Positions 14,621 to 22,923 of a DNA stretch of 64,000 bases are shown in pieces (position 1 is the stretch's first letter; every line of letters begins with the position of its first letter). The notes under the pieces were generated by a model. The model saw only the letters and a list, made by a program, of their open reading frames with translations, was not told the DNA's origin and searched no databases. The stretch spans positions 1 through 64,000 of the IMG/VR virus record IMGVR_UViG_3300036766_001014; one strand, 5' to 3'. Origin of the DNA: a virus. Position numbers and translations under genes: made by a program.

Positions 14621-15991
14621 ATGACATCACGATGGGCGGGGTTGGTGGTTTTTGTGATCGGGTGCGCGGCTCCGGACCCGGCTCCGAAAGATGCGCTCAT
14701 GGCCGAGTCCTTCGGTGATTCTGGCGTAGCGGCGACGGACTCAGGACGGCCTGACGCGGGGCCCGGCGACGCTGGCGGCATCGCGTCTGACGACGGCGTG
14801 GCGGGCGACCCCGGAGGAGGCGGCCGGGGCAACGGGGCGGCGGGATTTGGTGGCTCGACTGGCTTGGCCGGTAGCACCGGCGGAAGCGTTGGAGCAGGCG
14901 GCACTGGCGGAAGCGTTGGAGCAGGCGGCACTGGCGGAAGCGGTGGAGCAGGCGGCACTGGCGGAAGCGGTGGAACTGGCGGCACTGGCGGAAGCGGTGG
15001 AACTGGCGGCACTGGCGGCACTGGCGGAAGCGGTGGAACTGGTGGCACTGGCGGCACTGGCGGAAGCGGTGGAACTGGTGGCACTGGCGGCACTGGCGGA
15101 AGCGGTGGAACTGGCGGCACTGGCGGAAGCGGCTCAGCTGGCTCGGGCGGCGGCAGCAATCCCGCGTGCACCAGCTCCGCCGACTGCGACGACGGCGACA
15201 TGTGCAACATCGAATCCTGCGTCGGCGGGATCTGTCAGCAGGCCGTCGCTCCCGTCATCAGCGTCTGCGGCGACGGCAACGTCTGCACCAAGGACCAATG
15301 CGCGAACGGCGCGTGCAGTTATCCGCCGGATATCGACGGCCCAAAGCCTGGCGGCGTCTGCCATTCGGGCCAGCTTTGCCAAGCCTGTTGGGACGGGATC
15401 GCGTGCCGAAGCGGCACATCGGTTGCCGCGTGCGGATACGGTGGCGCGGCGTGTTCAAGCTGTGATGACGGCAACGACTGCACGGTCGATACTTGCCCCG
15501 TTGTCGGTAACGGCGGGTCCTGTGCGCACAGCAATGCGGCCTCGTGGACCACGTGCGTGGACGTCGGCGCGCAGAACGAGCAGTGCTATGGCGGTAGTTG
15601 CTTGCCCGTTGGACAGGCTGGTCAACGATGCCGCAATGGCACCACGTGCGACGGCGTGGGCCTCGTCTGCAACAATCCTGGCCCGAACGGTCTTTGCCAA
15701 CCCTGCGGCGATCAGAGCGAGCTGTGCTGCGGCGGCGCGCAGAAGTGCAGCTCAGCTGACCTCATCTGCTCTAGCAATCGTTGCGCGGCATGTGGCGGAA
15801 GAAATCAGCCGTGCTGCGCGGGCAGCACCTGCGACAAGCTGTCTGACGGGATCACGATCGCCGCCTGCATCAGCGGAATCTGCAAGTGCGGCGCAGCGGG
15901 ACAACCGTGCTGCGAAGTCGTGGCCGGGAGTCGATTCTGCGATACCGGCAACTCGTGCAACCTCGGCTCGTTTACATGCGTGAAGCTATGA
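14621..15991 (+). CDS. Gly-rich stalk, Cys-rich lipoprotein
   Basis: The 456-residue protein starts with a lipoprotein-like signal (LVVFVIGC), implying acylation at Cys15 and export. Residues about 75-180 are Gly/Thr/Ser repeats, followed by 270 residues with dozens of cysteines in CSSADCDDGDxC-type modules. Such proteins are common in Myxococcota surface proteomes, so transfer from a host is likely (inference). It may act as a lysogenic-conversion or surface-modifying factor. AAAGGATG precedes the ATG. It is the only clearly secreted Cys-rich protein here. Confidence 0.75.
   Translation: MTSRWAGLVVFVIGCAAPDPAPKDALMAESFGDSGVAATDSGRPDAGPGDAGGIASDDGVAGDPGGGGRGNGAAGFGGSTGLAGSTGGSVGAGGTGGSVGAGGTGGSGGAGGTGGSGGTGGTGGSGGTGGTGGTGGSGGTGGTGGTGGSGGTGGTGGTGGSGGTGGTGGSGSAGSGGGSNPACTSSADCDDGDMCNIESCVGGICQQAVAPVISVCGDGNVCTKDQCANGACSYPPDIDGPKPGGVCHSGQLCQACWDGIACRSGTSVAACGYGGAACSSCDDGNDCTVDTCPVVGNGGSCAHSNAASWTTCVDVGAQNEQCYGGSCLPVGQAGQRCRNGTTCDGVGLVCNNPGPNGLCQPCGDQSELCCGGAQKCSSADLICSSNRCAACGGRNQPCCAGSTCDKLSDGITIAACISGICKCGAAGQPCCEVVAGSRFCDTGNSCNLGSFTCVKL
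14880..15135 (+). repeat. In-frame 15-bp tandem repeat array
   Basis: About 250 bp of imperfect 9- and 15-bp units built from GGCACTGGC, GGAAGC and GGTGGAACT encode the Gly-Thr-Gly-Gly-Ser stalk of the lipoprotein. Larger 39-bp repeats can also be seen. Such arrays change length by slippage. Confidence 0.85.
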
Positions 15992-15993
15992 GG

Positions 15994-16022
15994 TTGACAA
16001 ACGCTTACGATTGAGTAAGCGT
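15994..16022 (+). promoter_or_regulatory. TTGACAAAC element with hairpin
   Basis: TTGACAAAC occurs three bases after the lipoprotein stop, but no good -10 lies 17 bp further on (AAGCGT). ACGCTTAC (16001-16008) and GTAAGCGT (16015-16022) form an 8-bp inverted repeat over the spacer. It could be an operator-covered promoter or a decayed copy. Confidence 0.4.
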
Positions 16023-16090
16023 ACGCAGGCCACGGGCGCTTCACCGGGCATATTCAGAGCCCTGGACGCTCCCATCATCGTGACTGCACA

Positions 16091-16732
16091 ATGAATCAAT
16101 CTGTTCCAGCAATACCAGTTGTGACACCGGCGTCGGCCGTTGCACTGTTCAAACACCTGGAGGCCCAGGGCCGATCCAAGGGCGGCGTGGGGCAGCTCAC
16201 GCACATGCTCATCCGCGCGCTCGAACGCGCATGGGAGACCTCCGAGGCCAAGCGCTTCTCGGACCAGGATGGCGGCGGGTGGTTCGTCGATCTCTCCGAC
16301 TACTGCGACGGCGAGATGCTGTACGGGGTGGTGCGGAGCGGACCCGGCGGAAGCCGCACGCTTGACACAGTGGTGGACGCCGACACGATCGAGTCGTGGC
16401 AGCGCGGGAAGCCAGGCGCTCTCGCCGCGAGCTTGCCTGATGAGACGTCCGCAAGCGGGCCCGCCCGCTCCCATCCTCGCGAGGACGAGGGTCTTCGCGA
16501 AGACACGAAGCCAAGGTCGAGCCCGCTCGACCCGATGCTGGTGGTGATCGCTGTCCCTGAGTCCGCGTCAGGGCACGCCCCGCACGAGAAGATTATGCGA
16601 TGCACCAGGGCCGAAGCACCCGGACTGATCGCGAAGCTTCTTCGCCTGGGACTCAATGGAACTCCGTTGGCCGAGGACCAGATCGAAATCTGGTCGGCAA
16701 TGTCGAAACCGAAGTTGGAGATCACATTCTGA
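16091..16732 (+). CDS. Hypothetical protein
   Basis: The 213-residue protein has an ordered N-terminal 100 residues, a low-complexity middle (acidic/basic and Pro) and an ordered C-terminus. No recognised domain. No strong ribosome-binding site precedes the ATG. Confidence 0.65.
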   Translation: MNQSVPAIPVVTPASAVALFKHLEAQGRSKGGVGQLTHMLIRALERAWETSEAKRFSDQDGGGWFVDLSDYCDGEMLYGVVRSGPGGSRTLDTVVDADTIESWQRGKPGALAASLPDETSASGPARSHPREDEGLREDTKPRSSPLDPMLVVIAVPESASGHAPHEKIMRCTRAEAPGLIAKLLRLGLNGTPLAEDQIEIWSAMSKPKLEITF

Positions 16733-16746
16733 GAAGGAGAAGCAGC

Positions 16747-16947
16747 ATGAAAGTCGAACGAATTGGGACGACGGTTGAGCATTCCGCAGGGGTCGTGCTC
16801 ACCAACGCGCGCTTCAGGTGCACGCACTGTGGGCAGTGGAAACCGGCCAGCATGTTCGGTTTGCGCAAGATGGCGGACGGCCTGATTCGCAATCAGGCCC
16901 AGTGCAAGCCGTGCCGCAATCGGCTCGTGAAGGCGACCGGTGGCTGA
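16747..16947 (+). CDS. Small zinc-finger protein
   Basis: GAAGGAGAAGCAGC precedes the ATG, a ribosome-binding cassette reused at several genes here. The 66-residue protein has CTHCG and CKPCR knuckles spaced like HNH-type or zinc-ribbon proteins that lack catalytic residues. It overlaps the next gene. Confidence 0.65.
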   Translation: MKVERIGTTVEHSAGVVLTNARFRCTHCGQWKPASMFGLRKMADGLIRNQAQCKPCRNRLVKATGG

Positions 16948-17296
16948 CCGCCGGATTGACTGGCGAGCATTCCTTGATCGACTGAAGTTCTGCTACGGAT
17001 GCGGACGATTCGGGCTGCCCACCGGCAACCGTGTGCCCGCAAACTGGAAGGTGCTTTATCAGCCGCATCAGGATGCGCCGCCAGCTCTCCTCGTCTGCTC
17101 GTCGGCATGTTCCGAGGAGGTTCGGGGCGCAATCGCAAAGGGACCGGTACGACAGCCGCTGCGCGTCGCGACCGACGTCATGATGCCAGCCGAGCTACGC
17201 GAGACCATGATCTCGGAGGCAATGCAGCATGCTATCGACTCCGGGCGAGCCGATGACTTGTTTCTGGCCGCGCTGGATGATGACGACGAGGGGTAA
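16940..17296 (+). CDS. Hypothetical Cys-containing protein
   Basis: A GTG start overlaps the previous gene by eight bases. CYGCG near the start and a later VCSSAC suggest a metal site, and the tail is acidic (DDDDEG). 118 residues; family unknown. Confidence 0.6.
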   Translation: MADRRIDWRAFLDRLKFCYGCGRFGLPTGNRVPANWKVLYQPHQDAPPALLVCSSACSEEVRGAIAKGPVRQPLRVATDVMMPAELRETMISEAMQHAIDSGRADDLFLAALDDDDEG

Positions 17297-17328
17297 GCGG
17301 TGGCACTATGCCGCCAGGGAGACCAGGA

Positions 17329-18024
17329 ATGTCCGAGGCCGAAATTCATCAACTGACGAGCACGGGGTCGCCGCCAATCGCAACGATCCCCACGCGAGAG
17401 CGCCTGGGCGTATTGATGGCCAGGTATCGCACGGCCGCGGGCATGACCTCGGCCGATCTGGCCGAGCGCCTGGGCGTGTCCGAGGCCATCGTGCTCGACG
17501 TCGAACGGCATCAGCTCACCATGTCGGCCGGGATGCTCCAGTCGGCGGCGGCGGCAATGGGCGTCCGGTACGAGCCGCTGCTCGACGCCGCGCGAGACTG
17601 GCATCGGGCCGTGTGGGCAGAGAACGGACGGGCGCAAGGGGTGCAGCTGGAGTCTATGACGACCTCGACGCGGCCCCTCGGCGCCCGCGAGCGCGAGCTG
17701 GAGAACGCGCTGGAGCTGGAGCTGATTCAGTGCTCGGACGAGTTGGTGTTCTTGGGCAATGTGCTGCGCGAGGCATCCATCAAGGCCGAGGCCGCAGCCG
17801 TGCGCTCGCGCGAACTACTGGCCGCCCGTGGCGTCGAAGTGCCGGGCGTCGAACCGCTGGACGGTCCCACCGAGGTCGTGTGTGATGGGCCTCGGCACGG
17901 CGTGACCGCGCGCCACATGGTGCGAGGCCGTGACTTGGTGATCGTCTACCAGAGCGACGGCGGCGGCGACCGGAACTATTTCTGCTCTCATCGGTGCGGC
18001 CAGGAATGGGCGAACAGCCGATGA
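17329..18024 (+). CDS. XRE-type HTH regulator with Cys tail
   Basis: Residues about 20-75 match an XRE/Cro helix-turn-helix (RLGVLMARYRTAAGMTSADL, then VSEAIVLDVE). The rest contains a long helix and a C-terminal CSHRCG motif. It probably represses a phage promoter, perhaps one of the TTGACAAAC family (inference). The ATG at 17308 is an alternative start. Confidence 0.65.
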   Translation: MSEAEIHQLTSTGSPPIATIPTRERLGVLMARYRTAAGMTSADLAERLGVSEAIVLDVERHQLTMSAGMLQSAAAAMGVRYEPLLDAARDWHRAVWAENGRAQGVQLESMTTSTRPLGARERELENALELELIQCSDELVFLGNVLREASIKAEAAAVRSRELLAARGVEVPGVEPLDGPTEVVCDGPRHGVTARHMVRGRDLVIVYQSDGGGDRNYFCSHRCGQEWANSR

Positions 18025-18377
18025 CGCAGCCGCAGTCGTGGTCGTTTCGAGCCCGGTACGGAAGCTCTGAGTCCAAGGGCACGCTGTACGTGTCCGGCAC
18101 GGATCACGGTGGCTACCGCACGCGGTTCGTCGCCGACGGCAAAGCGGCCCTGGACGCCGAGTACGAGGTGGCGACGTTCGCGGATAAAGATGGCGCTGAG
18201 GTCGGCCTGCCAGATCCGGACAGCGCCGTCTCTCGCCAGCTCGGCCCGGTGACTCGGCTCGTCTTGCAGGCCGCCGCCGGGTCCGACTCATTCGAGCTGT
18301 TGCGTCGCCTGCCGTGCACGGGTGATATGATTCGTTCAGTGGTGGTTTCGGTTGCGGTCGGTCCAAGGATGGCGTGA
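18021..18377 (+). CDS. Hypothetical beta-rich protein
   Basis: ATGA overlap with the regulator gene. The 118 residues are predicted beta-rich. It overlaps the start of the 2H phosphoesterase gene. Function unknown. Confidence 0.6.
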   Translation: MTQPQSWSFRARYGSSESKGTLYVSGTDHGGYRTRFVADGKAALDAEYEVATFADKDGAEVGLPDPDSAVSRQLGPVTRLVLQAAAGSDSFELLRRLPCTGDMIRSVVVSVAVGPRMA

Positions 18378-18811
18378 CGATGACTCTTGCAGCCAGACTC
18401 AGCGAGGCCGCCGCGGTGACCAAGTACGTGGGGCTCATGCTGAACGTAGACAGCGTCAAGCGCTTGCGTGACTGGTGGGTCCAGGCGACTTCCCAGCCGC
18501 TGCTGCCAGTCGAGCGGCCCGACTTGCACGTGACGCTGCTGTACGATCCGACGCCGGACCAGATTGCCGGGTTCGAGATCAACGAGCGAATTTCCGTTCG
18601 AGTCATCGGGTGGGCGTCAAGCGACCGCATTCAGGCTGTTGTGGTGTCTGGGGTCGATGTCCCCGCCGGTCGCGTGGCACATGTCACGCTCGCCACGGCG
18701 CCGGGTGTCAAGGCGCAGCACGCGAGCGAGCTGATCAAGGCCGGTTACACGCGCGTCAGCGGCCCGACGCTGAATGGCACCGTAAATGTCATGCGTGCGC
18801 GGCCTCGCTGA
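18374..18811 (+). CDS. 2H phosphoesterase-like protein
   Basis: Two HxTL motifs (LHVTLLY and AHVTLAT), about 50 residues apart, mark the 2H phosphoesterase fold used by cyclic-phosphodiesterases, 2'-5' RNA ligases and the phage anti-CBASS enzyme Acb1. Length (145 residues from the overlapping GTG, 143 from ATG 18380) is close to Acb1. The substrate could be an RNA end or a cyclic oligonucleotide. The fold is well supported; the Acb1 role is speculation. Confidence 0.7.
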   Translation: MTMTLAARLSEAAAVTKYVGLMLNVDSVKRLRDWWVQATSQPLLPVERPDLHVTLLYDPTPDQIAGFEINERISVRVIGWASSDRIQAVVVSGVDVPAGRVAHVTLATAPGVKAQHASELIKAGYTRVSGPTLNGTVNVMRARPR

Positions 18812-18827
18812 TGCTATCGTGCCATCT

Positions 18828-19226
18828 GTGATAGCCGAGGATCTCCAGCTCGCGATTGACCCATTCGAGCTACCGCGCCAGGTGCTCGAATGGTTGGCCC
18901 TCGTTGAGCGCGAGGGCGGCGCCGACAAGGGCACGCTGAGCAAGCTCCTGTTCAGCCTGGAGGCGTTCATCGAGCGCGTCGGGCCGGAGCTGCGGAAAGA
19001 GGCGGAGAAGGGCGACCCTGGCTGGTGGCCCGCCGTGCACGAGGCCGAGAGGCTCATCCCGATTGGCCGCAGGCTCGGGCTGACCGACGTGAAGACGGAG
19101 CCCCCCGTCTACCGGGGCCGCTTCCTCCCAAAGCTGTTCACCGAGCTGCTTTCTCGAATCAAGTCGATGACTGACAGCGCGTCGCTCCGCACGGCCGCGG
19201 CCGACGCCATGGAGCTATCTCCGTGA
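18828..19226 (+). CDS. Hypothetical helical protein
   Basis: The 132 residues are mostly helical. The start is uncertain: GTG 18828 avoids overlap, while ATG 18786 would overlap the 2H gene by 26 bases. It overlaps the thermonuclease gene (GTGA). Family unknown. Confidence 0.6.
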   Translation: MIAEDLQLAIDPFELPRQVLEWLALVEREGGADKGTLSKLLFSLEAFIERVGPELRKEAEKGDPGWWPAVHEAERLIPIGRRLGLTDVKTEPPVYRGRFLPKLFTELLSRIKSMTDSASLRTAAADAMELSP

Positions 19227-19615
19227 CCGCATACATCTACGCGGGGACCGTTGCGAGGGTCATCGACGGGGACACCGTGGTCATGAACTTGGTTCGGGAG
19301 GTCGAGGTCAACGCCGACCTCGGCTTCAAGCTCTACCTCGACAAGCTTCCGCTGCGCACGCAACAGACGCTGCGCATCATCGGGATCAACGCGCCTGAGA
19401 CCCGTGGCGTTCCAGACCTCGAACCTGGCAAGGCCGCGAAGGCTGCGCTCGAACAGGTCCTGGGCATGGGCCCGATCACTGTCGAAACGATCAAGCCCGA
19501 CAAGTACGGTTCGCGCTACGACGCTCGCATCACAGTGCAGGCGCCAGACGGGCCACTGGATGTCGGGGCGTGGCTTATCGAGCACGGATACGCGCGGCCC
19601 TACCTCGTCGGGTAA
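19223..19615 (+). CDS. Staphylococcal-nuclease-like (thermonuclease) protein
   Basis: The 130-residue protein is a complete SNase fold without a signal peptide. VIDGDTV (13-19) supplies the metal-binding Asp residues, RIIGINAPE (51-59) the first catalytic Arg and Glu, and YGSRYDAR the second Arg. WLIEHGYARPY is the typical final helix. Being cytoplasmic, it could degrade host DNA or RNA or act in nucleotide recycling. GTG start overlaps the previous stop. Confidence 0.85.
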   Translation: MTAYIYAGTVARVIDGDTVVMNLVREVEVNADLGFKLYLDKLPLRTQQTLRIIGINAPETRGVPDLEPGKAAKAALEQVLGMGPITVETIKPDKYGSRYDARITVQAPDGPLDVGAWLIEHGYARPYLVG

Positions 19616-19647
19616 GGCGCCGGGCAGTTCGCCTGCCGGAGGTTGTC

Positions 19648-19947
19648 ATGCCCAGGTATCCGAAGCCGTCGGTCAGACGCATGGTGGACGCAATTCGCGA
19701 GCTGACCGCCCTCGGTTCGGATGAGCTGTCAGAGGTGATCGGCACGGTCACTTTTGACGCCGAGAGCATCCTCCGGCGCATCGTCACCCGCGCCGTCGAG
19801 CGCGGCGTCGAGCTTCAGCGGTCCGCCTGGCTGCTCGACAACGACGACGCGAACACGCCGCTGCGCCCGCCGCCGATGTCTGACGCCCCGAGCCAGGGCT
19901 CGACGGAACCCATTACCCGTAAAACACGGATGCCTCCGAAGCCATGA
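19648..19947 (+). CDS. Small helical protein
   Basis: GGAGG precedes ATG 19648. The first 65 of 99 residues are helical (VRRMVDAIRELTAL) and the tail is Pro-rich and basic. Function unknown. Confidence 0.6.
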   Translation: MPRYPKPSVRRMVDAIRELTALGSDELSEVIGTVTFDAESILRRIVTRAVERGVELQRSAWLLDNDDANTPLRPPPMSDAPSQGSTEPITRKTRMPPKP

Positions 19948-19990
19948 CGAAGAATTTGCCTGCGCGCGCCGTTCGCGTGACACTGCGGCC

Positions 19991-20935
19991 ATGCGCACGC
20001 GGACCCAAGCCACCAGCGGCCAGATGACCAGGGCTACACTCGTCGAGGCCGCCAGAGAGGCGGGCGCCGATCCGTTTCGGGTCTCTCGGGCCCTGACAGA
20101 GGCGAAAGGCAACCCGATCGAGGTGCTGAAGGCTGCTGTAACGGCGGCCAGTTCGTTCATGACAGTCGGTCACGAGCTGAAGAAGGCCGGACTGAAATAC
20201 ACCTTCGGCACAGAGCCTGTACCGGCATACATGGTCACCATCGGCGGCAAGCGCTACGGCATCGTGAATCGCAAGTATGCCGATGAGTACGACGCCCTGG
20301 TCGGCGACATTGCGCTTGGCAAGCTGACGGAGGCGAGCGGCGAGCGCGCCGAGTCGGCCTTGAGCGGCATGACTCGCGCCCGAGCCGAGACGTTCTTGCG
20401 GAAGCTGCTCTCCGAGGGGACCTCCGGAATCAAGCGGGACAACGGATGGAGCGCCATCAACGCCATCTTCGATCGCCTGCATCGCGCTGGCATCTCGATC
20501 GAAAATCTAAAGGCCGAGTATTACAAGGTCCCGAACTCATCAAACTTGAATGACGGCAAGCGGTGGCGCTTCGAGATCCCGTTCGCCAAGGGTGGTTGGC
20601 ACGTTACCATCACGGCGTCGTTCGCGGGCTCCGCGAAGGATCCGTCAGATGCCTACGACATCACCGTCAATCTCGACTACTCAGCGTCGATTCGCAGTGC
20701 GCAGGAGGCGAGCGGCGAGGGTGTCGAGGACGGTATCGTCGAGGACGCTAGCCACCTCCTGCACGCGCTCAGCAATGCCTCGGCTGGGTGGCACAACGTC
20801 GCCCAGCTCAGCGCCAGCTACCGTGGCCGCATGACCAGCTATGACTGGGACGCCGCCGCCAAGACGCTTGAGCGACAGGGCAAGGCCCAGCTCCGCAAGA
20901 AAGACGGCGTCACGCAGCTGCGGATGGCCGACTAG
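19991..20935 (+). CDS. Hypothetical 314-residue protein
   Basis: Start ATG 19991 is the first that gives an uninterrupted folded-looking sequence. The protein has a helical N-terminal 150 residues and a beta-rich C-terminal region, then a TLERQGKAQLRKKDGVTQL wing-like end. No family recognised. It ends tail to tail with peptide deformylase, overlapping by four bases. Confidence 0.65.
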   Translation: MRTRTQATSGQMTRATLVEAAREAGADPFRVSRALTEAKGNPIEVLKAAVTAASSFMTVGHELKKAGLKYTFGTEPVPAYMVTIGGKRYGIVNRKYADEYDALVGDIALGKLTEASGERAESALSGMTRARAETFLRKLLSEGTSGIKRDNGWSAINAIFDRLHRAGISIENLKAEYYKVPNSSNLNDGKRWRFEIPFAKGGWHVTITASFAGSAKDPSDAYDITVNLDYSASIRSAQEASGEGVEDGIVEDASHLLHALSNASAGWHNVAQLSASYRGRMTSYDWDAAAKTLERQGKAQLRKKDGVTQLRMAD

Positions 20936-21573
20936 CCCCGCTCGCCGCGAGCGATCTTCCCGATCTTCTTGAGCGCCATCCGCTTCTCCAGCCGACTCAC
21001 GCGGTCGAGCATGATCATGCCATCGAGGTGGTCAATCTCGTGCTGGACGATCCGGGCTGGCCAGCCGTCCAGCGGTCGCGCCTGCGCGTGACCTTTCAGG
21101 TCCTCGAAGACCACTGTGATGCGCTCGGACCGGGTCAGCGCCACCTTGGCCCCCGGCATGGACAAGCATGCCTCGGTCATCCGGATGAATCCGGACTCAG
21201 CTTCCACGCGAGGGTTCACCAGCACTTCGGCGGCCCCGCGCTTCTCGCCCCAGTCAGCCACGATCAACCGGCGCATGTCGCCGACCTGTGGAGCGGCCAG
21301 CCCAACGCCGCCGCACAAATACATCGTGAACAACATGTTCGTTGCCAGTGATTCCAGCTCGGAGTCGAACTCGGTGACGGCGACGCACTTCTGCTTGAGC
21401 CGAGCATCCGGGTGGAAGACAAGCGAGATCGCATGGCCGCTCCGGTAGCGCTCAGGAATGCGCTCTCGCGCCAGCTCGGCGACTCGATCGCGAGATGCCT
21501 GGAGCTGTTTGTCGGCCTCGACGACTCGTCGCCTCTCCTCCAGCTTCATCGCCTGGATGGGATCGATAGGCAT
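20932..21573 (-). CDS. def: Peptide deformylase
   Basis: All three motifs of metal-dependent deformylase are present: GVGLAAPQ (89-96), EACLS with metal ligand C136 (Ala replaces the usual Gly), and QHEIDH (177-182) with two His ligands and the catalytic Glu. It removes the N-formyl group from nascent proteins. A 50-residue helical extension precedes the catalytic domain and is not typical. Phage deformylases are known in marine phages. It overlaps the upstream minus gene (TGATG) and fits with the tRNAs and Pth2 in a translation set. Confidence 0.9.
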   Translation of the reverse strand: MPIDPIQAMKLEERRRVVEADKQLQASRDRVAELARERIPERYRSGHAISLVFHPDARLKQKCVAVTEFDSELESLATNMLFTMYLCGGVGLAAPQVGDMRRLIVADWGEKRGAAEVLVNPRVEAESGFIRMTEACLSMPGAKVALTRSERITVVFEDLKGHAQARPLDGWPARIVQHEIDHLDGMIMLDRVSRLEKRMALKKIGKIARGERG

Positions 21574-21908
21574 CAGTGCATCCTCGTGATGACCGAGTCG
21601 TTGCCGACCATTTCGGTGAGAGCATGCATCTGCTCCTCGGTCGCGCGGCGCAAGCGCATGAAGCGAATGCTCTGCGGTATGATGATCGCTTTCTGAATCC
21701 CGGCGTCTTCCAGCAGGCGTGACAAGCCTTGAAGGATGTTGCCCTGTTGGGCCGACGTCACGCCTTCGAGGTCAACCTGGACCACGGTGATCTCTCCGAC
21801 CGTGCCCCTGACCCAGACCTCTGGGTCGGTCCCAGGGAGCAGCTCTCCGCCGCTCTCGCGCAGAGAAACAATCTCGTACCATTCGTCTGTCAGGTTCTTG
21901 TTGTCCAT
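21573..21908 (-). CDS. Hypothetical protein
   Basis: The 111-residue protein is coupled to deformylase by TGATG. It has a beta-alpha-beta-like pattern (GEITVVQVDLEGVTSAQQGN, then KAIIIPQSI). Not recognised. Confidence 0.65.
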   Translation of the reverse strand: MDNKNLTDEWYEIVSLRESGGELLPGTDPEVWVRGTVGEITVVQVDLEGVTSAQQGNILQGLSRLLEDAGIQKAIIIPQSIRFMRLRRATEEQMHALTEMVGNDSVITRMH

Positions 21909-21922
21909 GGCCGCCAACTGTA

Positions 21923-22402
21923 TCAGAGGGTCCGCAAGTCGCCGATAGATGGCGGGGTTGGTTCGAGTGATCGACGCAGGCTTTTGTTCAGCCGATTGCG
22001 TGTGCGACTAGAGCCGATGACCAGTAGGCCGTCCTCCGTCGGCGGCGCGGCATCCGGCCCCTCCCATGGGCCAGAGTGCGAGTAAGCGAGACAAAATTGC
22101 TTGGCCTCCTCGGCCGTGTAAACCAGGTTGTTGCGGTAGTCGATTCTGCCAAGTGCGTAGAAGACGACTCGCGTGCCACGGAAGCCGGACGACGGATCGA
22201 ACACGTCGTTGCCGCGCTCCAGCCAGGCATGGCCGTACTCGATGCGCGGATGGCAGCGCAGTGTCGGTCGGCCGTGCACAACATTCCAGAGCGCGCGCTC
22301 TTTGGCCGGGATGGGCGACGACGGCAGAATCAGAGCGCTGATCACGTCGTGGTAGCAGGTCCCGGTCAGGAGCGCGTCGGCGGGGATGGTTTTGGTGGCC
22401 AC
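21923..22402 (-). CDS. Hypothetical protein, leaderless
   Basis: GTG 22402 sits six bases after the -10 of the minus promoter at 22409-22437, so a leaderless start is preferred over upstream codons. The 159 residues include conserved-looking CYHDVISALIL, RIEYGHAWLERGNDVFDP and NNLVYTAEEA segments, a compact alpha/beta domain. The pattern recalls small transglutaminase-like or NlpC-like folds, but the catalytic set is not clear. Confidence 0.6.
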   Translation of the reverse strand: MATKTIPADALLTGTCYHDVISALILPSSPIPAKERALWNVVHGRPTLRCHPRIEYGHAWLERGNDVFDPSSGFRGTRVVFYALGRIDYRNNLVYTAEEAKQFCLAYSHSGPWEGPDAAPPTEDGLLVIGSSRTRNRLNKSLRRSLEPTPPSIGDLRTL

Positions 22403-22408
22403 GTCCCG

Positions 22409-22437
22409 AACATGAGGAGGTTGACAGAGTTTGTCAA
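22409..22437 (-). promoter_or_regulatory. Leaderless promoter
   Basis: -35 TTGACA and -10 CATGTT, 17 bp apart on the minus strand, six bases before GTG 22402. It is divergent from the promoter at 22465-22493. Confidence 0.7.
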
Positions 22438-22464
22438 GAGCCGTTACGCCCAAAAACACCCCGC

Positions 22465-22493
22465 TTGACAAACCGTCCCAATAACACCATATT
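22465..22493 (+). promoter_or_regulatory. TTGACAAAC-type promoter
   Basis: GCTTGACAAAC, a 17 bp spacer and CATATT. GGAAGG lies in the leader before ATG 22514. Confidence 0.85.
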
Positions 22494-22513
22494 GGTGTCG
22501 GAAGGAATCCCCA

Positions 22514-22702
22514 ATGAGCTACGACTGGAGAAAGGACCCCGCTGCCTACCACGAATGGGAGCGCCGCAATCGCGGCTTGATCATCGTCCCGGCCGTGCCG
22601 ATTGAAACCGACTACGAAAAGGCGCACCGATACGAGCCCGCCCTGTGGGACATCGACGCCAACATCGGTCCCGCGACGAACGGCCCCGCGAGGAGCAACT
22701 GA
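22514..22702 (+). CDS. Small hypothetical protein
   Basis: The 62 residues are rich in Trp, Tyr and Arg at the start and acidic later. First gene of a promoter-driven unit with two small genes downstream. Confidence 0.65.
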   Translation: MSYDWRKDPAAYHEWERRNRGLIIVPAVPIETDYEKAHRYEPALWDIDANIGPATNGPARSN

Positions 22703-22704
22703 CC

Positions 22705-22923
22705 ATGGATTACCCGGCATACATCGAGTGGGACGGCCGTCGGCGGCCGTGCACGACGGTGATGGACTTCGCGGGGCATAGGACCGGCGATGTCCTGGAG
22801 GCCGATGGCTGGGAGCCACGGTGGTACTTCGCTGGCAAGACGGTGTTTCACCTGTCCAGGTTGGACGGTCTATTTTATCCGGCAACGCACTACGAGCGAG
22901 CGCCGGGATGGAGGAAGTCATGA
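22705..22923 (+). CDS. Small hypothetical protein
   Basis: GAGGAGCAACTGACC supplies a ribosome-binding site. The 72 residues are aromatic-rich and beta-like (DYPAYIEWDGRRRPCTT). Its stop overlaps the next ATG. Confidence 0.6.
   Translation: MDYPAYIEWDGRRRPCTTVMDFAGHRTGDVLEADGWEPRWYFAGKTVFHLSRLDGLFYPATHYERAPGWRKS

Noticed and set aside
14880-15135. Possible CRISPR array because of regular short repeats
   Set aside because: The units are contiguous 9-15 bp in-frame repeats with no unique spacers.
14847-15983. A second long + strand frame rich in Ala over the lipoprotein gene
   Set aside because: It is a frame shadow of the Gly/Cys-rich repeat; it lacks a ribosome-binding site and the main frame has lipobox and Cys modules.
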